This document shows positions 36,843 through 45,878 of a DNA stretch of 64,000 nucleotides, in pieces (position 1 is the first letter of the stretch; the number at the start of each line of letters is the position of its first letter). A model generated the notes under the pieces. That model had not been told where the DNA came from, did no database searches, and worked only from the letters and a program-made list of their open reading frames with translations. The stretch is from the NCBI RefSeq assembly GCF_001500125.1, contig NZ_LQIV01000017.1, positions 1-64,000 on the forward strand, read 5' to 3'. A program made the position numbers and the translations under genes. Origin of the DNA: Mycobacterium sp. IS-1742. Lineage in GTDB: Bacteria; Actinomycetota; Actinomycetes; Mycobacteriales; Mycobacteriaceae.

Positions 36843-38753
36843 ATGGATTCGAAGCCACCGAGCGCGGCCATCGACGCGGCGCACAGGGATCACCTGAGTA
36901 CGCTGCCATTTGCCGACAGAAGGGATTTCGACGACGCCGACCGCGGCTTCCTCGCCGCACTCGAACCGTGCGTGGTGACCGCCGCCGACGGGCGGGTGGT
37001 GTGGGACAACGACGCCTACGCCTTCCTCGGCGGGGACGAGGCGCCGGCGTCGGTGCACCCCAGCCTGTGGCGGCAGTCCCGGCTCGCCGCCAAACAGGGT
37101 CTGTACGAGGTGGTCGGGGCGAGCGGAGCGACGGGAGATGACCGGGCGGGTATCTATCAGGTGCGCGGGCTCGATCTGTCGAACATCACGTTCGTCGAAG
37201 GGGACACGGGCGTCATCGTCATCGATCCGCTGGTGTGCACGGAGACCGCCGCCGCCGCGCTGGCGCTGTACCGCGCGCACCGCGGCGAGCGCGCGGTCCG
37301 GGCGGTCATCTACACCCACAGCCACGTCGACCACTTCGGCGGTGTGCTCGGCGTGACCAGCCAGGCCGAGGTCGACGCCGGCGCCGTCGTGATCATCGCG
37401 CCGGAGCACTTCACCGAACACGCGGTGCAGGAGAACGTCTACGCCGGCACCGCGATGGCCCGCCGGGCGGCCTACATGTACGGCACCGTGCTGCAGCGCG
37501 GCGTACGCGGCCAGGTCGGCTGCGGGCTCGGCCAGGCGCCGTCGACCGGTGAGGTCGCGCTGATCGTGCCGACCGTCGACATCCGCACGACCGGTGAGAC
37601 CCATACCGTCGACGGCGTCGAGATCGAGTTCCAGATGGCGCCCGGCACCGAGGCTCCCGCCGAGATGCACTTCTATTTCCCGAAGTTCCGTGCGCTGTGT
37701 ATGGCGGAGAACGCCACCCACAACCTGCACAATCTGCTGACGCTGCGCGGCGCGCTGGTGCGCGACCCGCACGGCTGGGCCGGTTACCTCACCGAGGCCA
37801 TCGACGCGTTCGCCGACCGCGCCGATGTGGTGTTCGCCTCCCACCACTGGCCGACCTGGGGACGCGAACGCATCGTGGAGTTCCTGTCCCTGCAACGGGA
37901 TCTGTACGCGTACCTGCACGACCAGACCTTGCGCCTGCTCAACCAGGGCCACACGGGCATCGAGATCGCCGAGACCTTCGCACTGCCTCCCGCGCTCGAG
38001 AAGGCCTGGCACGCACATGGTTACTACGGTTCGGTCAGCCACAACGTCAAGGCGGTCTACCAGCGCTACATGGGCTGGTTCGACGGCAACCCCGGCCGGC
38101 TGTGGCAGCACCCGCCCGCGGCCGCCGGGCCGCGCTACGTCGCGGCGATGGGCGGGTTGGACCGGGTGGTCGAGCTGGCCCGGGCCGCCTTCGATGACGG
38201 TGACTTCCGTTGGGCGGCAACGTTGCTCGATCATGCCATCTTCACCGACGAACACCACGCCGACGCGCGTGATCTGTACGCCGACACACTGGAGCAACTC
38301 GCATACGGGGCGGAGAACGCCGTCTGGCGCAACTTCTTCCTGTCCGGTACGACCGAACTGCGCGAGGGCAACTTCGGGACCCCCACCCAGGCGACGTCGC
38401 CGACGGTGCTCGCGCAGCTCACCCCCGAGCAGATGTTCGACGCTCTGGCGATCAACGTGGACGGTCCGCGGGCGTGGGACCTCGACGTGGCGGTCGACGT
38501 GACGTTCGCCGACACCGGCGACAACCACCGGCTGACACTGCGCAACGGTGTTCTGGTGCACCGCAAGACGTCCGCGGACCGGGACAGTGCGCAGGCCACC
38601 ATCCGGCTGTCGAACAAGCTGCGGCTGCTCGCCTACGCCGCGGGCGACACCGCATCGCCCGGCGTCGAAATCGACGGCGACGAGGCGGCGCTGGCGAACA
38701 TCGTGGGCGTCCTGGACCGGCCCGATCCGGGATTCGACATCGTCACGCCCTGA
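36843..38753 (+). CDS. SdsA1-type alkylsulfatase
   Basis: A 636-aa enzyme that hydrolyses primary alkyl sulfates such as SDS. The metallo-beta-lactamase motif THSHVDHFGG binds two Zn ions, and MAENATHNLHNLL and the FASHHWPTWG region give further ligands. An alpha-helical dimerisation domain (roughly residues 390-520) and a C-terminal SCP2-like substrate-binding domain follow (PEQMFDALAINVDGPRAWDLD). No signal peptide is visible, so it appears cytosolic, unlike periplasmic SdsA1 proteins. The stop lies 16 bp from the convergent SDR gene. Confidence 0.92.
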   Translation: MDSKPPSAAIDAAHRDHLSTLPFADRRDFDDADRGFLAALEPCVVTAADGRVVWDNDAYAFLGGDEAPASVHPSLWRQSRLAAKQGLYEVVGASGATGDDRAGIYQVRGLDLSNITFVEGDTGVIVIDPLVCTETAAAALALYRAHRGERAVRAVIYTHSHVDHFGGVLGVTSQAEVDAGAVVIIAPEHFTEHAVQENVYAGTAMARRAAYMYGTVLQRGVRGQVGCGLGQAPSTGEVALIVPTVDIRTTGETHTVDGVEIEFQMAPGTEAPAEMHFYFPKFRALCMAENATHNLHNLLTLRGALVRDPHGWAGYLTEAIDAFADRADVVFASHHWPTWGRERIVEFLSLQRDLYAYLHDQTLRLLNQGHTGIEIAETFALPPALEKAWHAHGYYGSVSHNVKAVYQRYMGWFDGNPGRLWQHPPAAAGPRYVAAMGGLDRVVELARAAFDDGDFRWAATLLDHAIFTDEHHADARDLYADTLEQLAYGAENAVWRNFFLSGTTELREGNFGTPTQATSPTVLAQLTPEQMFDALAINVDGPRAWDLDVAVDVTFADTGDNHRLTLRNGVLVHRKTSADRDSAQATIRLSNKLRLLAYAAGDTASPGVEIDGDEAALANIVGVLDRPDPGFDIVTP

Positions 38754-38769
38754 TCCGTCACGCCGCGAC

Positions 38770-39534
38770 TCAGGGGATGCCGCCGTCGGCGCGCAGGATC
38801 GAACCCGTCGTGAAGCTCGACGCGTCCGACATGAGGAACAACGCGGCGCCGACGATCTCGCCCGGTTGGCCGGCCCGCTGCAGCGCGGAGTGACCGAACG
38901 GGTTGGACTCACCGCCGGTGAACGTCCACGCCTTGCTGATGTCGGTGAGGAACGGCCCGGGCATCAGCGTGTTGACCCGCACGGTGGGTCCGTAGGCCTG
39001 CGCCAGGGCCTCGGTCATCGCGTTCAGGCCGGCCTTGGACGCCGCGTAGGGGATGAACGACGGGTGCGGCCGCAGGGAGCCGTGCGTGCTGACGTTGATG
39101 ATCGACCCGCCACCATCGGCGACCATGCGCTCACCGGCCAGCACCGACAACCGGAACGGGCCCTTGAGGTTCAGGTTCACCACCGCGTCGAACAGCTTCT
39201 CGGTGACGCTGCCCAACGAGTCGTACAGCGGCGACATCCCGGCATTGTTGACCAGCACGTCGAGCTTCCCGAACCGCTCGTACACCGCGTCGACGAGGCC
39301 GTCGAGCTGATCCCAGCGGCCGACGTGCACCGCATGGGCCATGGCCTCCCGGCCCGTCGAGGCGGTGATCTCCGCGGCGGTCGCCTCACACGTCTCGAGC
39401 GAGCGGCTCGCGATCACCACGTCGGCTCCGCACCGGGCCGCACCGAACGCGATCTCGCGGCCCAGGCCGCGGCTGCCGCCGGTCACCACCACCACCCGGT
39501 CGGTCAGATCGAACAGATCGTCGGCATAACCCAT
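38770..39534 (-). CDS. Short-chain dehydrogenase/reductase
   Basis: A 254-aa SDR. The cofactor motif TGGSRGLG is near residue 20, NNAG is in the middle, and the catalytic Ser and YAASK are in the second half (STHGS..., PYAASKAGLNAM). A basic residue follows the second strand (ASRSLE), favouring NADP(H). The C-terminus ends SILRADGGIP, typical of beta-ketoacyl-type reductases. The ATG at 39534 was chosen; an upstream ATG overlaps the phosphatase gene. Substrate unknown. Confidence 0.9.
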   Translation of the reverse strand: MGYADDLFDLTDRVVVVTGGSRGLGREIAFGAARCGADVVIASRSLETCEATAAEITASTGREAMAHAVHVGRWDQLDGLVDAVYERFGKLDVLVNNAGMSPLYDSLGSVTEKLFDAVVNLNLKGPFRLSVLAGERMVADGGGSIINVSTHGSLRPHPSFIPYAASKAGLNAMTEALAQAYGPTVRVNTLMPGPFLTDISKAWTFTGGESNPFGHSALQRAGQPGEIVGAALFLMSDASSFTTGSILRADGGIP

Positions 39535-39547
39535 GGGCCCATATGGT

Positions 39548-40165
39548 GTCACGGTGCAATTGCTTTTGGTCAGACATGCGCTGCCGTTGCGTAGCGAACC
39601 CGGTCAGGGGTCCGACCCGGACCTCTCCGAAGAAGGATTCGAACAGGCCAAACGGCTGCCCGACGCGCTGGCCCGGTTCCGGGTCGCGCGATTGGTGAGC
39701 AGCCCGCAACGGCGCGCGGTGCAGACCGCGCAGCCCGTGGCCGACGCGCTGGGCCTCGCGGTCGAGGTCGACGAGCGCCTCGCCGAATACGACCGCGACC
39801 TGCCGCACTACATCCCGATCGAGCAGATCGCGAAGGAAAACCCGCAGGAGCTCGAGCGTCTGATGAGCGGCAGGCTGCCCAGCGGGGTCGACGAGGACGC
39901 GTTCACCGCGCGCATCTTCGCCGCCGTGGACGACCTCGTGGCCGGCGCCCGGCGGGAGGACACCGTCGCGGTGTTCAGCCACGGCGGGGTGATCAACGCG
40001 CTGCTGCACCGCGTGCTGCGCACCGAGAAACTGCTCTCGTTCAACGTCGACTACGCCTCGGTGACCCGGCTGCTGTGGTCGTCACGGGCCGGGCAGCTGG
40101 CGGTGGCATCGGTCAACGGGACCGAGCACGTATGGGACCTGCTGCCCCGAAACCTGCGGTGGTAG
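39548..40165 (+). CDS. Histidine phosphatase (phosphoglycerate-mutase-like)
   Basis: A 205-aa protein of the histidine phosphatase family: the N-terminal LLLVRHALPLRSE carries the RH(G) motif with Ala in place of Gly, LVSSPQRRAVQTA is the conserved arginine strand, and VAVFSHGGVINAL holds the second His. The GTG at 39548 is the likely start (39554 is an alternative), and it lies 14 bp from the divergent SDR. These proteins dephosphorylate small phosphorylated metabolites; the substrate is unknown. The next gene starts 10 bp downstream. Confidence 0.88.
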   Translation, partial: VTVQLLLVRHALPLRSEPGQGSDPDLSEEGFEQAKRLPDALARFRVARLVSSPQRRAVQTAQPVADALGLAVEVDERLAEYDRDLPHYIPIEQIAKENPQELERLMSGRLPSGVDEDAFTARIFAAVDDLVAGARREDTVAVFSHGGVINALLHRVLRTEKLLSFNVDYASVTRLLWSSRAGQLAVASVNGTEHVWDLLPRNLRW

Positions 40166-40175
40166 ACATTTCGCC

Positions 40176-41192
40176 ATGACGTCTTCCACCCTCGACGGGC
40201 TCGACCTCGGCGCACTCGACCGCCATCTGCGTGCCGAAGGCATCGCCCGCAGCGGCGAGCTTCGGGCCGAACTGATCGCGGGCGGCCGCTCCAACCTGAC
40301 ATTCCTGGTGTCCGACGACGCGTCGAAGTGGGTGCTGCGCCGCCCGCCGCTGCACGGCCTGACCCCGTCGGCGCACGACATGGCCCGCGAGTACCGCGTG
40401 GTGGCCGCGCTCGCCGACACCGCCGTCCCGGTGGCCCGCGCGGTCACGATGCGCAACGACGACTCCGTCCTCGGTGCCCCGTTCCAGATGGTCGAACACG
40501 TCGAGGGTCGCGTGGTACGCACCGCCGACGAACTGCAGGCGCTCGGTGACGTCGCGACGCTGCACTCCTGCGTCGACGAGCTGATCCGGGTGCTGGCCGA
40601 ACTGCACGCGGTCGATCCGGCCGCTGTCGGCCTCGGTGATTTCGGCAAGCCCAACGGGTACCTCGGACGTCAGGTCAAGCGGTGGGGGTCGCAGTGGGGG
40701 CATGTGCGTCTCGACGACGATCCGCGCGACGCCGACGTGCACCGGCTGCACGCCGCGCTCGGCGAACGGGTGCCCGCCGAGAGCCGCGCGTCGATCGTGC
40801 ACGGCGACTACCGCATCGACAACACGATCCTCGACGCGACGGACGCCACGACGGTGCGGGCGGTGCTGGACTGGGAGATGTCCACGCTGGGCGATCCGCT
40901 CAGCGATGCGGCGCTGATGTGTGTGTACCGCAACCCGATGTTCAACTACGTGCACACCGATGCGGCGTGGACCTCGGAATTGCTGCCGACCGGTGACGAG
41001 ATGGCGCAGCGCTACGCGACGGTGTCGGGTCAGCAACTCGCGCACTGGGACTTCTACATGGCGTTGGCGTACTTCAAGCTGGCGATCATCGCCGCGGGCA
41101 TCGCGTTCCGCGCCCGGATGGGTGGTATCGGGGACAACGTGGGCGAGGCCGTCGGCCCGCTGATCGCGGCGGGACTGGACGCGCTCGACTAG
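40176..41192 (+). CDS. ACAD10-like phosphotransferase, FadE36 type
   Basis: A 338-aa APH-fold protein. The catalytic loop IVHGDYRIDNTIL and metal-binding VLDWEMSTLGDP are clear, and FQMVEHVEGRVV belongs to the hinge region. In M. tuberculosis the equivalent (Rv3761c) is called fadE36, but the sequence is a kinase-like protein, not an acyl-CoA dehydrogenase. It is similar to the kinase part of ACAD10/11, which act on hydroxy-fatty acyl chains. A role with 4-hydroxy acid catabolism is possible but unproven here. It is probably co-transcribed with the histidine phosphatase upstream. Confidence 0.88.
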   Translation: MTSSTLDGLDLGALDRHLRAEGIARSGELRAELIAGGRSNLTFLVSDDASKWVLRRPPLHGLTPSAHDMAREYRVVAALADTAVPVARAVTMRNDDSVLGAPFQMVEHVEGRVVRTADELQALGDVATLHSCVDELIRVLAELHAVDPAAVGLGDFGKPNGYLGRQVKRWGSQWGHVRLDDDPRDADVHRLHAALGERVPAESRASIVHGDYRIDNTILDATDATTVRAVLDWEMSTLGDPLSDAALMCVYRNPMFNYVHTDAAWTSELLPTGDEMAQRYATVSGQQLAHWDFYMALAYFKLAIIAAGIAFRARMGGIGDNVGEAVGPLIAAGLDALD

Positions 41193-41202
41193 CGCTCCGG
41201 CA

Positions 41203-41589
41203 TCACCGCATCGCCGCCTTGTAGTTCTTCTTCGCCGCGCGCCGCAGCTGGAAGAGCCGTGCGGCCCCGGCGAGGGAGGCGATCAGGCCGCCGCACACCG
41301 CGGCCAACAGGATCGCCACACCCACCGGCAGGCTCCAATGCCAGCCCAGGAAGGCGAGTTCCACCGATTCGGTGTTCTGGGCGATGAAGATCAGCAACAC
41401 GATGAGGATGAGCAACCCGACGATCACCGACGTCCAGACGGCGGCGGCGCGGGTGAAGTGGACCTTCTTCACCTCGGGCGGTGTGCGATCCGCGACGTTG
41501 TAGTCGCCCGGGACCGGGGGGCCGGGGTTCGGCGCGTCGTAGGGCTCCGGCTCACGCCCCGCTGACGGTCCGTACGGATCGGTGCTCAT
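41203..41589 (-). CDS. LapA-domain (DUF1049) membrane protein
   Basis: A 128-aa protein. A proline-rich cytosolic N-terminus (DPYGPSAGREPEPYDAPNPG) leads to two membrane helices (VWTSVIVGLLILIVLLIFIA and VGVAILLAAVCGGLIASLAG) with a short NTESVELAFLGWHW loop between them, typical of LapA. The C-terminus is basic (LRRAAKKNYKAAMR). Similar to Rv3760. The role is unknown; it may be linked to lipopolymer or membrane organisation. Confidence 0.87.
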   Translation of the reverse strand: MSTDPYGPSAGREPEPYDAPNPGPPVPGDYNVADRTPPEVKKVHFTRAAAVWTSVIVGLLILIVLLIFIAQNTESVELAFLGWHWSLPVGVAILLAAVCGGLIASLAGAARLFQLRRAAKKNYKAAMR

Positions 41590-41732
41590 AGCTCATCATT
41601 GCCCGCTGGGGCGGTTTGCGAAACCCCCGCGCGCACGCATCGCGGTGAGGCAAAGGACGGCGCGTCCCGCCGCATCCCGCTAGTGTCCGCAGGAGCCCAC
41701 CGCACGAGCCAACCCGCCGAGAGGACTTCCGA

Positions 41733-42689
41733 ATGGCGAGCACGCGCAGACGCAGACGGGGTGTCATCCGATGGGTGGCACTGCTGGCCTCGGCGACGTT
41801 GGCACTGGCCGCCTGCGGCAGTTCCAACCCGCTCGGCGGCGGGGAGATCTCCGGTGACCTCAAGACGATCACCGTCGGGTCGGCCGACTTCACCGAATCC
41901 AAGATCATCGCCGAGATCTACGCACAGGCGTTGGAGGCCAACGGTTTCCAGATCAGCAGACAGTTCGGCATCGGCAGCCGCGAGACGTACATCCCGGCCG
42001 TGCAGGACCACTCGATCGATCTGATTCCCGAATACACCGGAAACCTGTTGCAGTACTTCGACGAAGAGACCGACGTGACCACCCCGGACGCCGTCGTGCT
42101 CGGGTTGCTGCGCGCGCTGCCCGGCGACCTGTCGATCCTGTATCCCTCACCCGCCGAGGACAAGGACACCGTCGCGGTGTCGGCCGAGACTGCGCAGCGG
42201 TGGAACCTCAAGACGATCGCCGACCTCGCCGTCCATTCGCCGGAGGTGAAGTTCGGCGGCCCGTCGGAGTTCCTCAACCGGACCGAGGGTCTGCCCGGGC
42301 TCAAGGCGAAGTACGGCCTGGACATCGCGCCCTCGAACTTCATCGCGATCAGCGACGGCGGCGGTCCGGCGACGGTGCGCGCCCTCACCGACGGGACGGT
42401 CACCGCCGCGAACATCTTCAGCACCTCACCGGCCATCGAGCAGAACAACCTGGTGGTGCTGGAGGATCCGAAGAACAACTTCCTGGCGGCCAACGTCGTG
42501 CCTCTGGTCGCTTCGCAGAAGAAGTCCGACGACCTCAAATCCGTCCTCGACGCGGTGAGCGCGAAGCTGACCACCGAGGGCCTCATCGAACTGAACTCCG
42601 CGGTCGAGGGCAACCGCGGTGTCGACCCCGACGAGGCCGCGCAGAAGTGGGTGGCCGACAACGGGTTCAACCAACCCCTGCGGAAGTAG
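41733..42689 (+). CDS. proX: Osmoprotectant ABC transporter substrate-binding lipoprotein ProX
   Basis: A 318-aa lipoprotein. After the basic N-terminus the lipobox LAAC gives the lipidated Cys28. The OpuAC-type binding domain starts TITVGSADFTESKIIAEIYAQ and has GIGSRETYIPAVQDHSIDLIPEYTGNLLQYF, characteristic of glycine betaine/choline/proline-betaine receptors. It delivers compatible solutes to ProW/ProZ in the membrane. It is first in the proXVWZ run, 7 bp before proV, and a 143-bp gap upstream likely carries the promoter. Same order as Rv3759c-Rv3756c. Confidence 0.95.
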   Translation: MASTRRRRRGVIRWVALLASATLALAACGSSNPLGGGEISGDLKTITVGSADFTESKIIAEIYAQALEANGFQISRQFGIGSRETYIPAVQDHSIDLIPEYTGNLLQYFDEETDVTTPDAVVLGLLRALPGDLSILYPSPAEDKDTVAVSAETAQRWNLKTIADLAVHSPEVKFGGPSEFLNRTEGLPGLKAKYGLDIAPSNFIAISDGGGPATVRALTDGTVTAANIFSTSPAIEQNNLVVLEDPKNNFLAANVVPLVASQKKSDDLKSVLDAVSAKLTTEGLIELNSAVEGNRGVDPDEAAQKWVADNGFNQPLRK

Positions 42690-42696
42690 GCGACCT

Positions 42697-43806
42697 GTGA
42701 TCACGTTCTCCAACGTCACGAAGCGGTACCCGGACGGCACCGTCGCGGTCGACGACCTCAGCCTCGAGGTGCCCGAGGGCACGCTGACGGTGTTCGTCGG
42801 TCCCTCGGGCTGCGGCAAGACCACCTCGATGCGGATGATCAACCGGATGATCGAGCCCACCTCGGGCACGCTGACCGTCGACGGGAACGACGTCACCCGG
42901 GTCGACGCCGTCAAACTCCGCCTGGGTATCGGATACGTCATTCAGAGCGCCGGGCTGATGCCGCACCTGCGGGTGGTCGACAACGTCGCGACGGTGCCGG
43001 TGCTGCGCGGCGAATCCCGCCGCAGCGCACGCAAGGCCGCGCTGGCGGTGATGGAACGCGTCGGCCTCGATCCCGCGTTGGGCGACCGGTATCCGGCTCA
43101 GCTGTCCGGCGGTCAACAGCAGCGCGTCGGGGTCGCCCGCGCACTGGCCGCCGACCCGCCGATCCTGCTGATGGACGAACCGTTCAGTGCCGTCGACCCG
43201 GTGGTCCGCGAGGAACTGCAGACCGAGATCGTGCGGCTGCAGAACGAGCTGCGCAAGACGATCGTCTTCGTCACCCACGACATCGACGAGGCCATCAAAC
43301 TCGGTGACAAGGTGGCCGTCTTCGGCCGCGGCGGGGTGCTGCTGCAGTACGACGCCCCGGCTCGGCTGCTGTCCAATCCGGCCGACGATGCGGTGGCCGG
43401 ATTCGTCGGGGCCGACCGCGGTTACCGCGGGCTGCAGTTCTACCCCGCCACCGGTGCGGCCGGCCTGCCGCTGCACGACATCCGTCACGTCCGCGAATCC
43501 GAGATCGACGCACTGCGATTGGGGCCGGGGGACTGGGCGCTGGTCACCCGGCCCGACGGGACGCCGTACGCCTGGATCAACGCCGACGGTGTCGCGCTGC
43601 ACCGCGAGGGGAGTTCGCTCTACGACAGCACGATCGCCGGCGGTTCGCTGTTCCGGCCGGACGGCACGCTGCGGCTGGCGCTCGACGCCGCGCTGTCCTC
43701 GCCGTCGGGTCTCGGCGTCGCCGTCGACGAGGCCGGCCAGGTGATCGGCGGGGTGCGGGCCGACGACGTGCTCGCCGCGCTCGAGCGGCAACGGCAGGAG
43801 GCCTGA
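42697..43806 (+). CDS. proV: Osmoprotectant ABC transporter ATPase ProV
   Basis: A 369-aa ABC ATPase. Walker A GPSGCGKTT is at residues 35-43, Q-loop is in YVIQSAGLMPHL, the signature is [16 protein letters not shown], Walker B is ILLMDEPFSAVDP, and the switch His is in FVTHDIDEA. Beyond residue 240 there is a C-terminal CBS-like domain ([24 protein letters not shown]), which in this family senses ionic strength. The GTG at 42697 is the start (VITFSNVTKRYPDG). It lies between proX and proW with 4-7 bp spacing. Confidence 0.95.
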   Translation: MITFSNVTKRYPDGTVAVDDLSLEVPEGTLTVFVGPSGCGKTTSMRMINRMIEPTSGTLTVDGNDVTRVDAVKLRLGIGYVIQSAGLMPHLRVVDNVATVPVLRGESRRSARKAALAVMERVGLDPALGDRYPAQLSGGQQQRVGVARALAADPPILLMDEPFSAVDPVVREELQTEIVRLQNELRKTIVFVTHDIDEAIKLGDKVAVFGRGGVLLQYDAPARLLSNPADDAVAGFVGADRGYRGLQFYPATGAAGLPLHDIRHVRESEIDALRLGPGDWALVTRPDGTPYAWINADGVALHREGSSLYDSTIAGGSLFRPDGTLRLALDAALSSPSGLGVAVDEAGQVIGGVRADDVLAALERQRQEA

Positions 43807-43810
43807 CGCC

Positions 43811-44488
43811 GTGCGCTACCTGCTGACCCACCTCGACGACCTGTGGGCGCTCACGGTGATCCACCTGCGGCTGTCGCTGATCCCGATCGTGCTCGGGCTG
43901 GTGATCGCCGTGCCTCTCGGCGCGCTGGTGCAGCGCACCACGGCGCTCCGACGGTTGACCACGGTCACCGCGAGCATCATCTTCACTATCCCGTCGCTCG
44001 CGCTGTTCGTGGTGCTGCCACTGGTCATCCCGACCCGCATCCTCGACGAGGCCAACGTGATCGTCGCGCTGACGCTCTACACCGTCGCCCTGCTGGTGCG
44101 CGCGGTGCCCGAGGCGCTCGACGCGGTGTCGCCCGCCGTGCTCGACGCCGCCACCGCAGTCGGGTACCGACCGCTCACGCGGATGCTCAAAGTCGAACTG
44201 CCCCTTGCTGTTCCCGTGCTGATCGCCAGCCTGCGCGTGGTCGCGGTCACCAACATCTCGATGGTGTCGGTCGGTTCGGTGATCGGCGTCGGCGGGCTCG
44301 GCACCTGGTTCACCGAGGGGTACCAGGCCAACAAGAGCGACCAGATCGTCGCCGGCATCATCGCGATCTTCGTGCTGGCCGTCGTGATCGACACCCTGAT
44401 CATGCTGATCGGCAGGGCGCTGACGCCGTGGACGAGAGCGTCCGGAGCCGCCCGGCCGGCCCGGCGGAAGGCGGGGGCGGCCGCGTGA
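43811..44488 (+). CDS. proW: Osmoprotectant ABC transporter permease ProW
   Basis: A 225-aa inner-membrane permease with six hydrophobic helices. The EAA-type coupling loop is AVGYRPLTRMLKVELPLAVPVLIASLR. The start GTG is 4 bp after proV, and the stop overlaps proZ as GTGA. It forms the channel half of the importer with ProZ. Equivalent to Rv3757c. Confidence 0.94.
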   Translation: MRYLLTHLDDLWALTVIHLRLSLIPIVLGLVIAVPLGALVQRTTALRRLTTVTASIIFTIPSLALFVVLPLVIPTRILDEANVIVALTLYTVALLVRAVPEALDAVSPAVLDAATAVGYRPLTRMLKVELPLAVPVLIASLRVVAVTNISMVSVGSVIGVGGLGTWFTEGYQANKSDQIVAGIIAIFVLAVVIDTLIMLIGRALTPWTRASGAARPARRKAGAAA

Positions 44489-45279
44489 ACTTCCTGTCCG
44501 AGGCACTGTCGTTCATCTTCACCGCCGCCAACTGGGCGGGCCCCGCCGGGCTGGGCGCCCGCATCGTCGAACACCTCGAATACACCGTCATCGCGGTCGT
44601 CTTCTCCGCGCTGATCGCCGTCCCGCTGGGCATGATCATCGGCCACACCGGCAAGGGCACGTTCCTGGTCGTGACGGGGGTGAACGCGCTGCGCGCGCTG
44701 CCCACCCTGGGCGTGCTGCTGCTCGGCGTGCTGCTGTGGGGACTGGGCCTGGTCGGCCCGACCGTGGCGCTGATGCTGCTGGGCATTCCGCCGCTGCTGG
44801 CGGGGACCTACGCCGGGATCGCCAACGTCGACCCGGCGGTGGTCGACGCGGCGCGCTCGATGGGGATGACCGAGCGGCGGGTGCTGCTGCGGGTCGAGGT
44901 GCCGAACGCCCTGCCGCTGATCCTCGGCGGGCTGCGGACGGCCACACTGCAGATCGTGGCCACCGCCACCGTCGCCGCGTACGCGAGCCTCGGCGGACTG
45001 GGCCGCTACCTGATCGACGGCATCAAGGTCCGGGAGTTCTACCTGGCGCTCGTCGGCGCGCTGATGGTGACGGCGTTGGCGCTGATTCTCGACGGGTTGC
45101 TCGCGTTCGCGGTGTGGCTGTCGGTGCCGGGCACCGGGCGGTGGCGCCGGGCGGCCCGGATGCCGCAGCCGTTCCTGGGCGACGAGGTGGCCCTGGAGTC
45201 ACGAAGTCACGGCGGTTCGCGGCCGACTTCGGCGGCGGGCTACGAACCGGCGGGCGCGTCGCCTACGGTAGAAGGGTGA
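44485..45279 (+). CDS. proZ: Osmoprotectant ABC transporter permease ProZ
   Basis: A 264-aa permease with about five or six helices and the coupling loop SMGMTERRVLLRVEVPNALPLILGGL. The GTG at 44485 overlaps the proW stop as GTGA. The C-terminal 40 residues after the last helix (EVALESRSHGGSRPTSAAG) are hydrophilic, Ser/Gly-rich and look disordered. The stop overlaps the next gene, again as GTGA, so that gene is probably translated together with the transporter. Confidence 0.94.
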   Translation: MNFLSEALSFIFTAANWAGPAGLGARIVEHLEYTVIAVVFSALIAVPLGMIIGHTGKGTFLVVTGVNALRALPTLGVLLLGVLLWGLGLVGPTVALMLLGIPPLLAGTYAGIANVDPAVVDAARSMGMTERRVLLRVEVPNALPLILGGLRTATLQIVATATVAAYASLGGLGRYLIDGIKVREFYLALVGALMVTALALILDGLLAFAVWLSVPGTGRWRRAARMPQPFLGDEVALESRSHGGSRPTSAAGYEPAGASPTVEG

Positions 45280-45878
45280 GTGAAGCCGACCGCTCTGACC
45301 TGAAGAACCCCTGGCGCGAGGTCCTGACGTGGCAGGCGCACGACGTCGCCCGGATGGAATCCGTCCGGGTGCAGTTGTCGGGCAAGCGCATCAAGGCCTA
45401 CGGACGGATCGTCGCCGCCGCCTGCGATGCGCACCCGGCGTTCTCCGCCTCCTACGACCTGGTGACCGACGAGCACGGGGCGACGAAGCGGTTGGCCATG
45501 ACGGTCACGCTGGCCGAGCGGGAGCGCCAGGTGTCGTTCGCCCGCGACGAAGAGAACATGTGGTTGGTCCGGGACCAACAGAACCAGATGAAACGGGCCG
45601 CGTTCGACGGTGCACTGGACGTCGACGTGGTGCTCAGCCCGTTCTTCAACACGCTGCCGATCCGCCGCGCCGGCCTCCACGAGCACAGCGACTCGATCAC
45701 CGTCCCGGTGGTGTACGTGCGGCTGCCGGAGTTCTCCGTGGAGCAGGCGTCGATCAGCTACAGCGGCGGGCCGGGCCCCGGCGGCATCAAGCTGCAGTCA
45801 CCGGTCGCCGACACCACGATCACCGTCGACGCCGACGGGTTCATCGTCGACTATCCCGGGTTGGCAGCGCGGATCTGA
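45276..45878 (+). CDS. Putative glycolipid-binding protein (DUF1089, Rv3755c-like)
   Basis: A 200-aa protein of the putative glycolipid-binding family. It is almost all beta: [56 protein letters not shown], ending in [21 protein letters not shown]. No signal peptide or TM segment is visible. The GTG overlaps the proZ stop (GTGA). Its last 38 bp overlap the convergent tyrA gene, so both proteins read the same DNA at their C-termini. The function in the osmoprotectant operon is unknown. Confidence 0.87.
   Translation: MSEADRSDLKNPWREVLTWQAHDVARMESVRVQLSGKRIKAYGRIVAAACDAHPAFSASYDLVTDEHGATKRLAMTVTLAERERQVSFARDEENMWLVRDQQNQMKRAAFDGALDVDVVLSPFFNTLPIRRAGLHEHSDSITVPVVYVRLPEFSVEQASISYSGGPGPGGIKLQSPVADTTITVDADGFIVDYPGLAARI

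Noticed and set aside
36615..38912. A 765-aa open frame opposite the alkylsulfatase
   Set aside because: The alkylsulfatase frame has complete metal motifs; the opposite frame has no recognisable domain.
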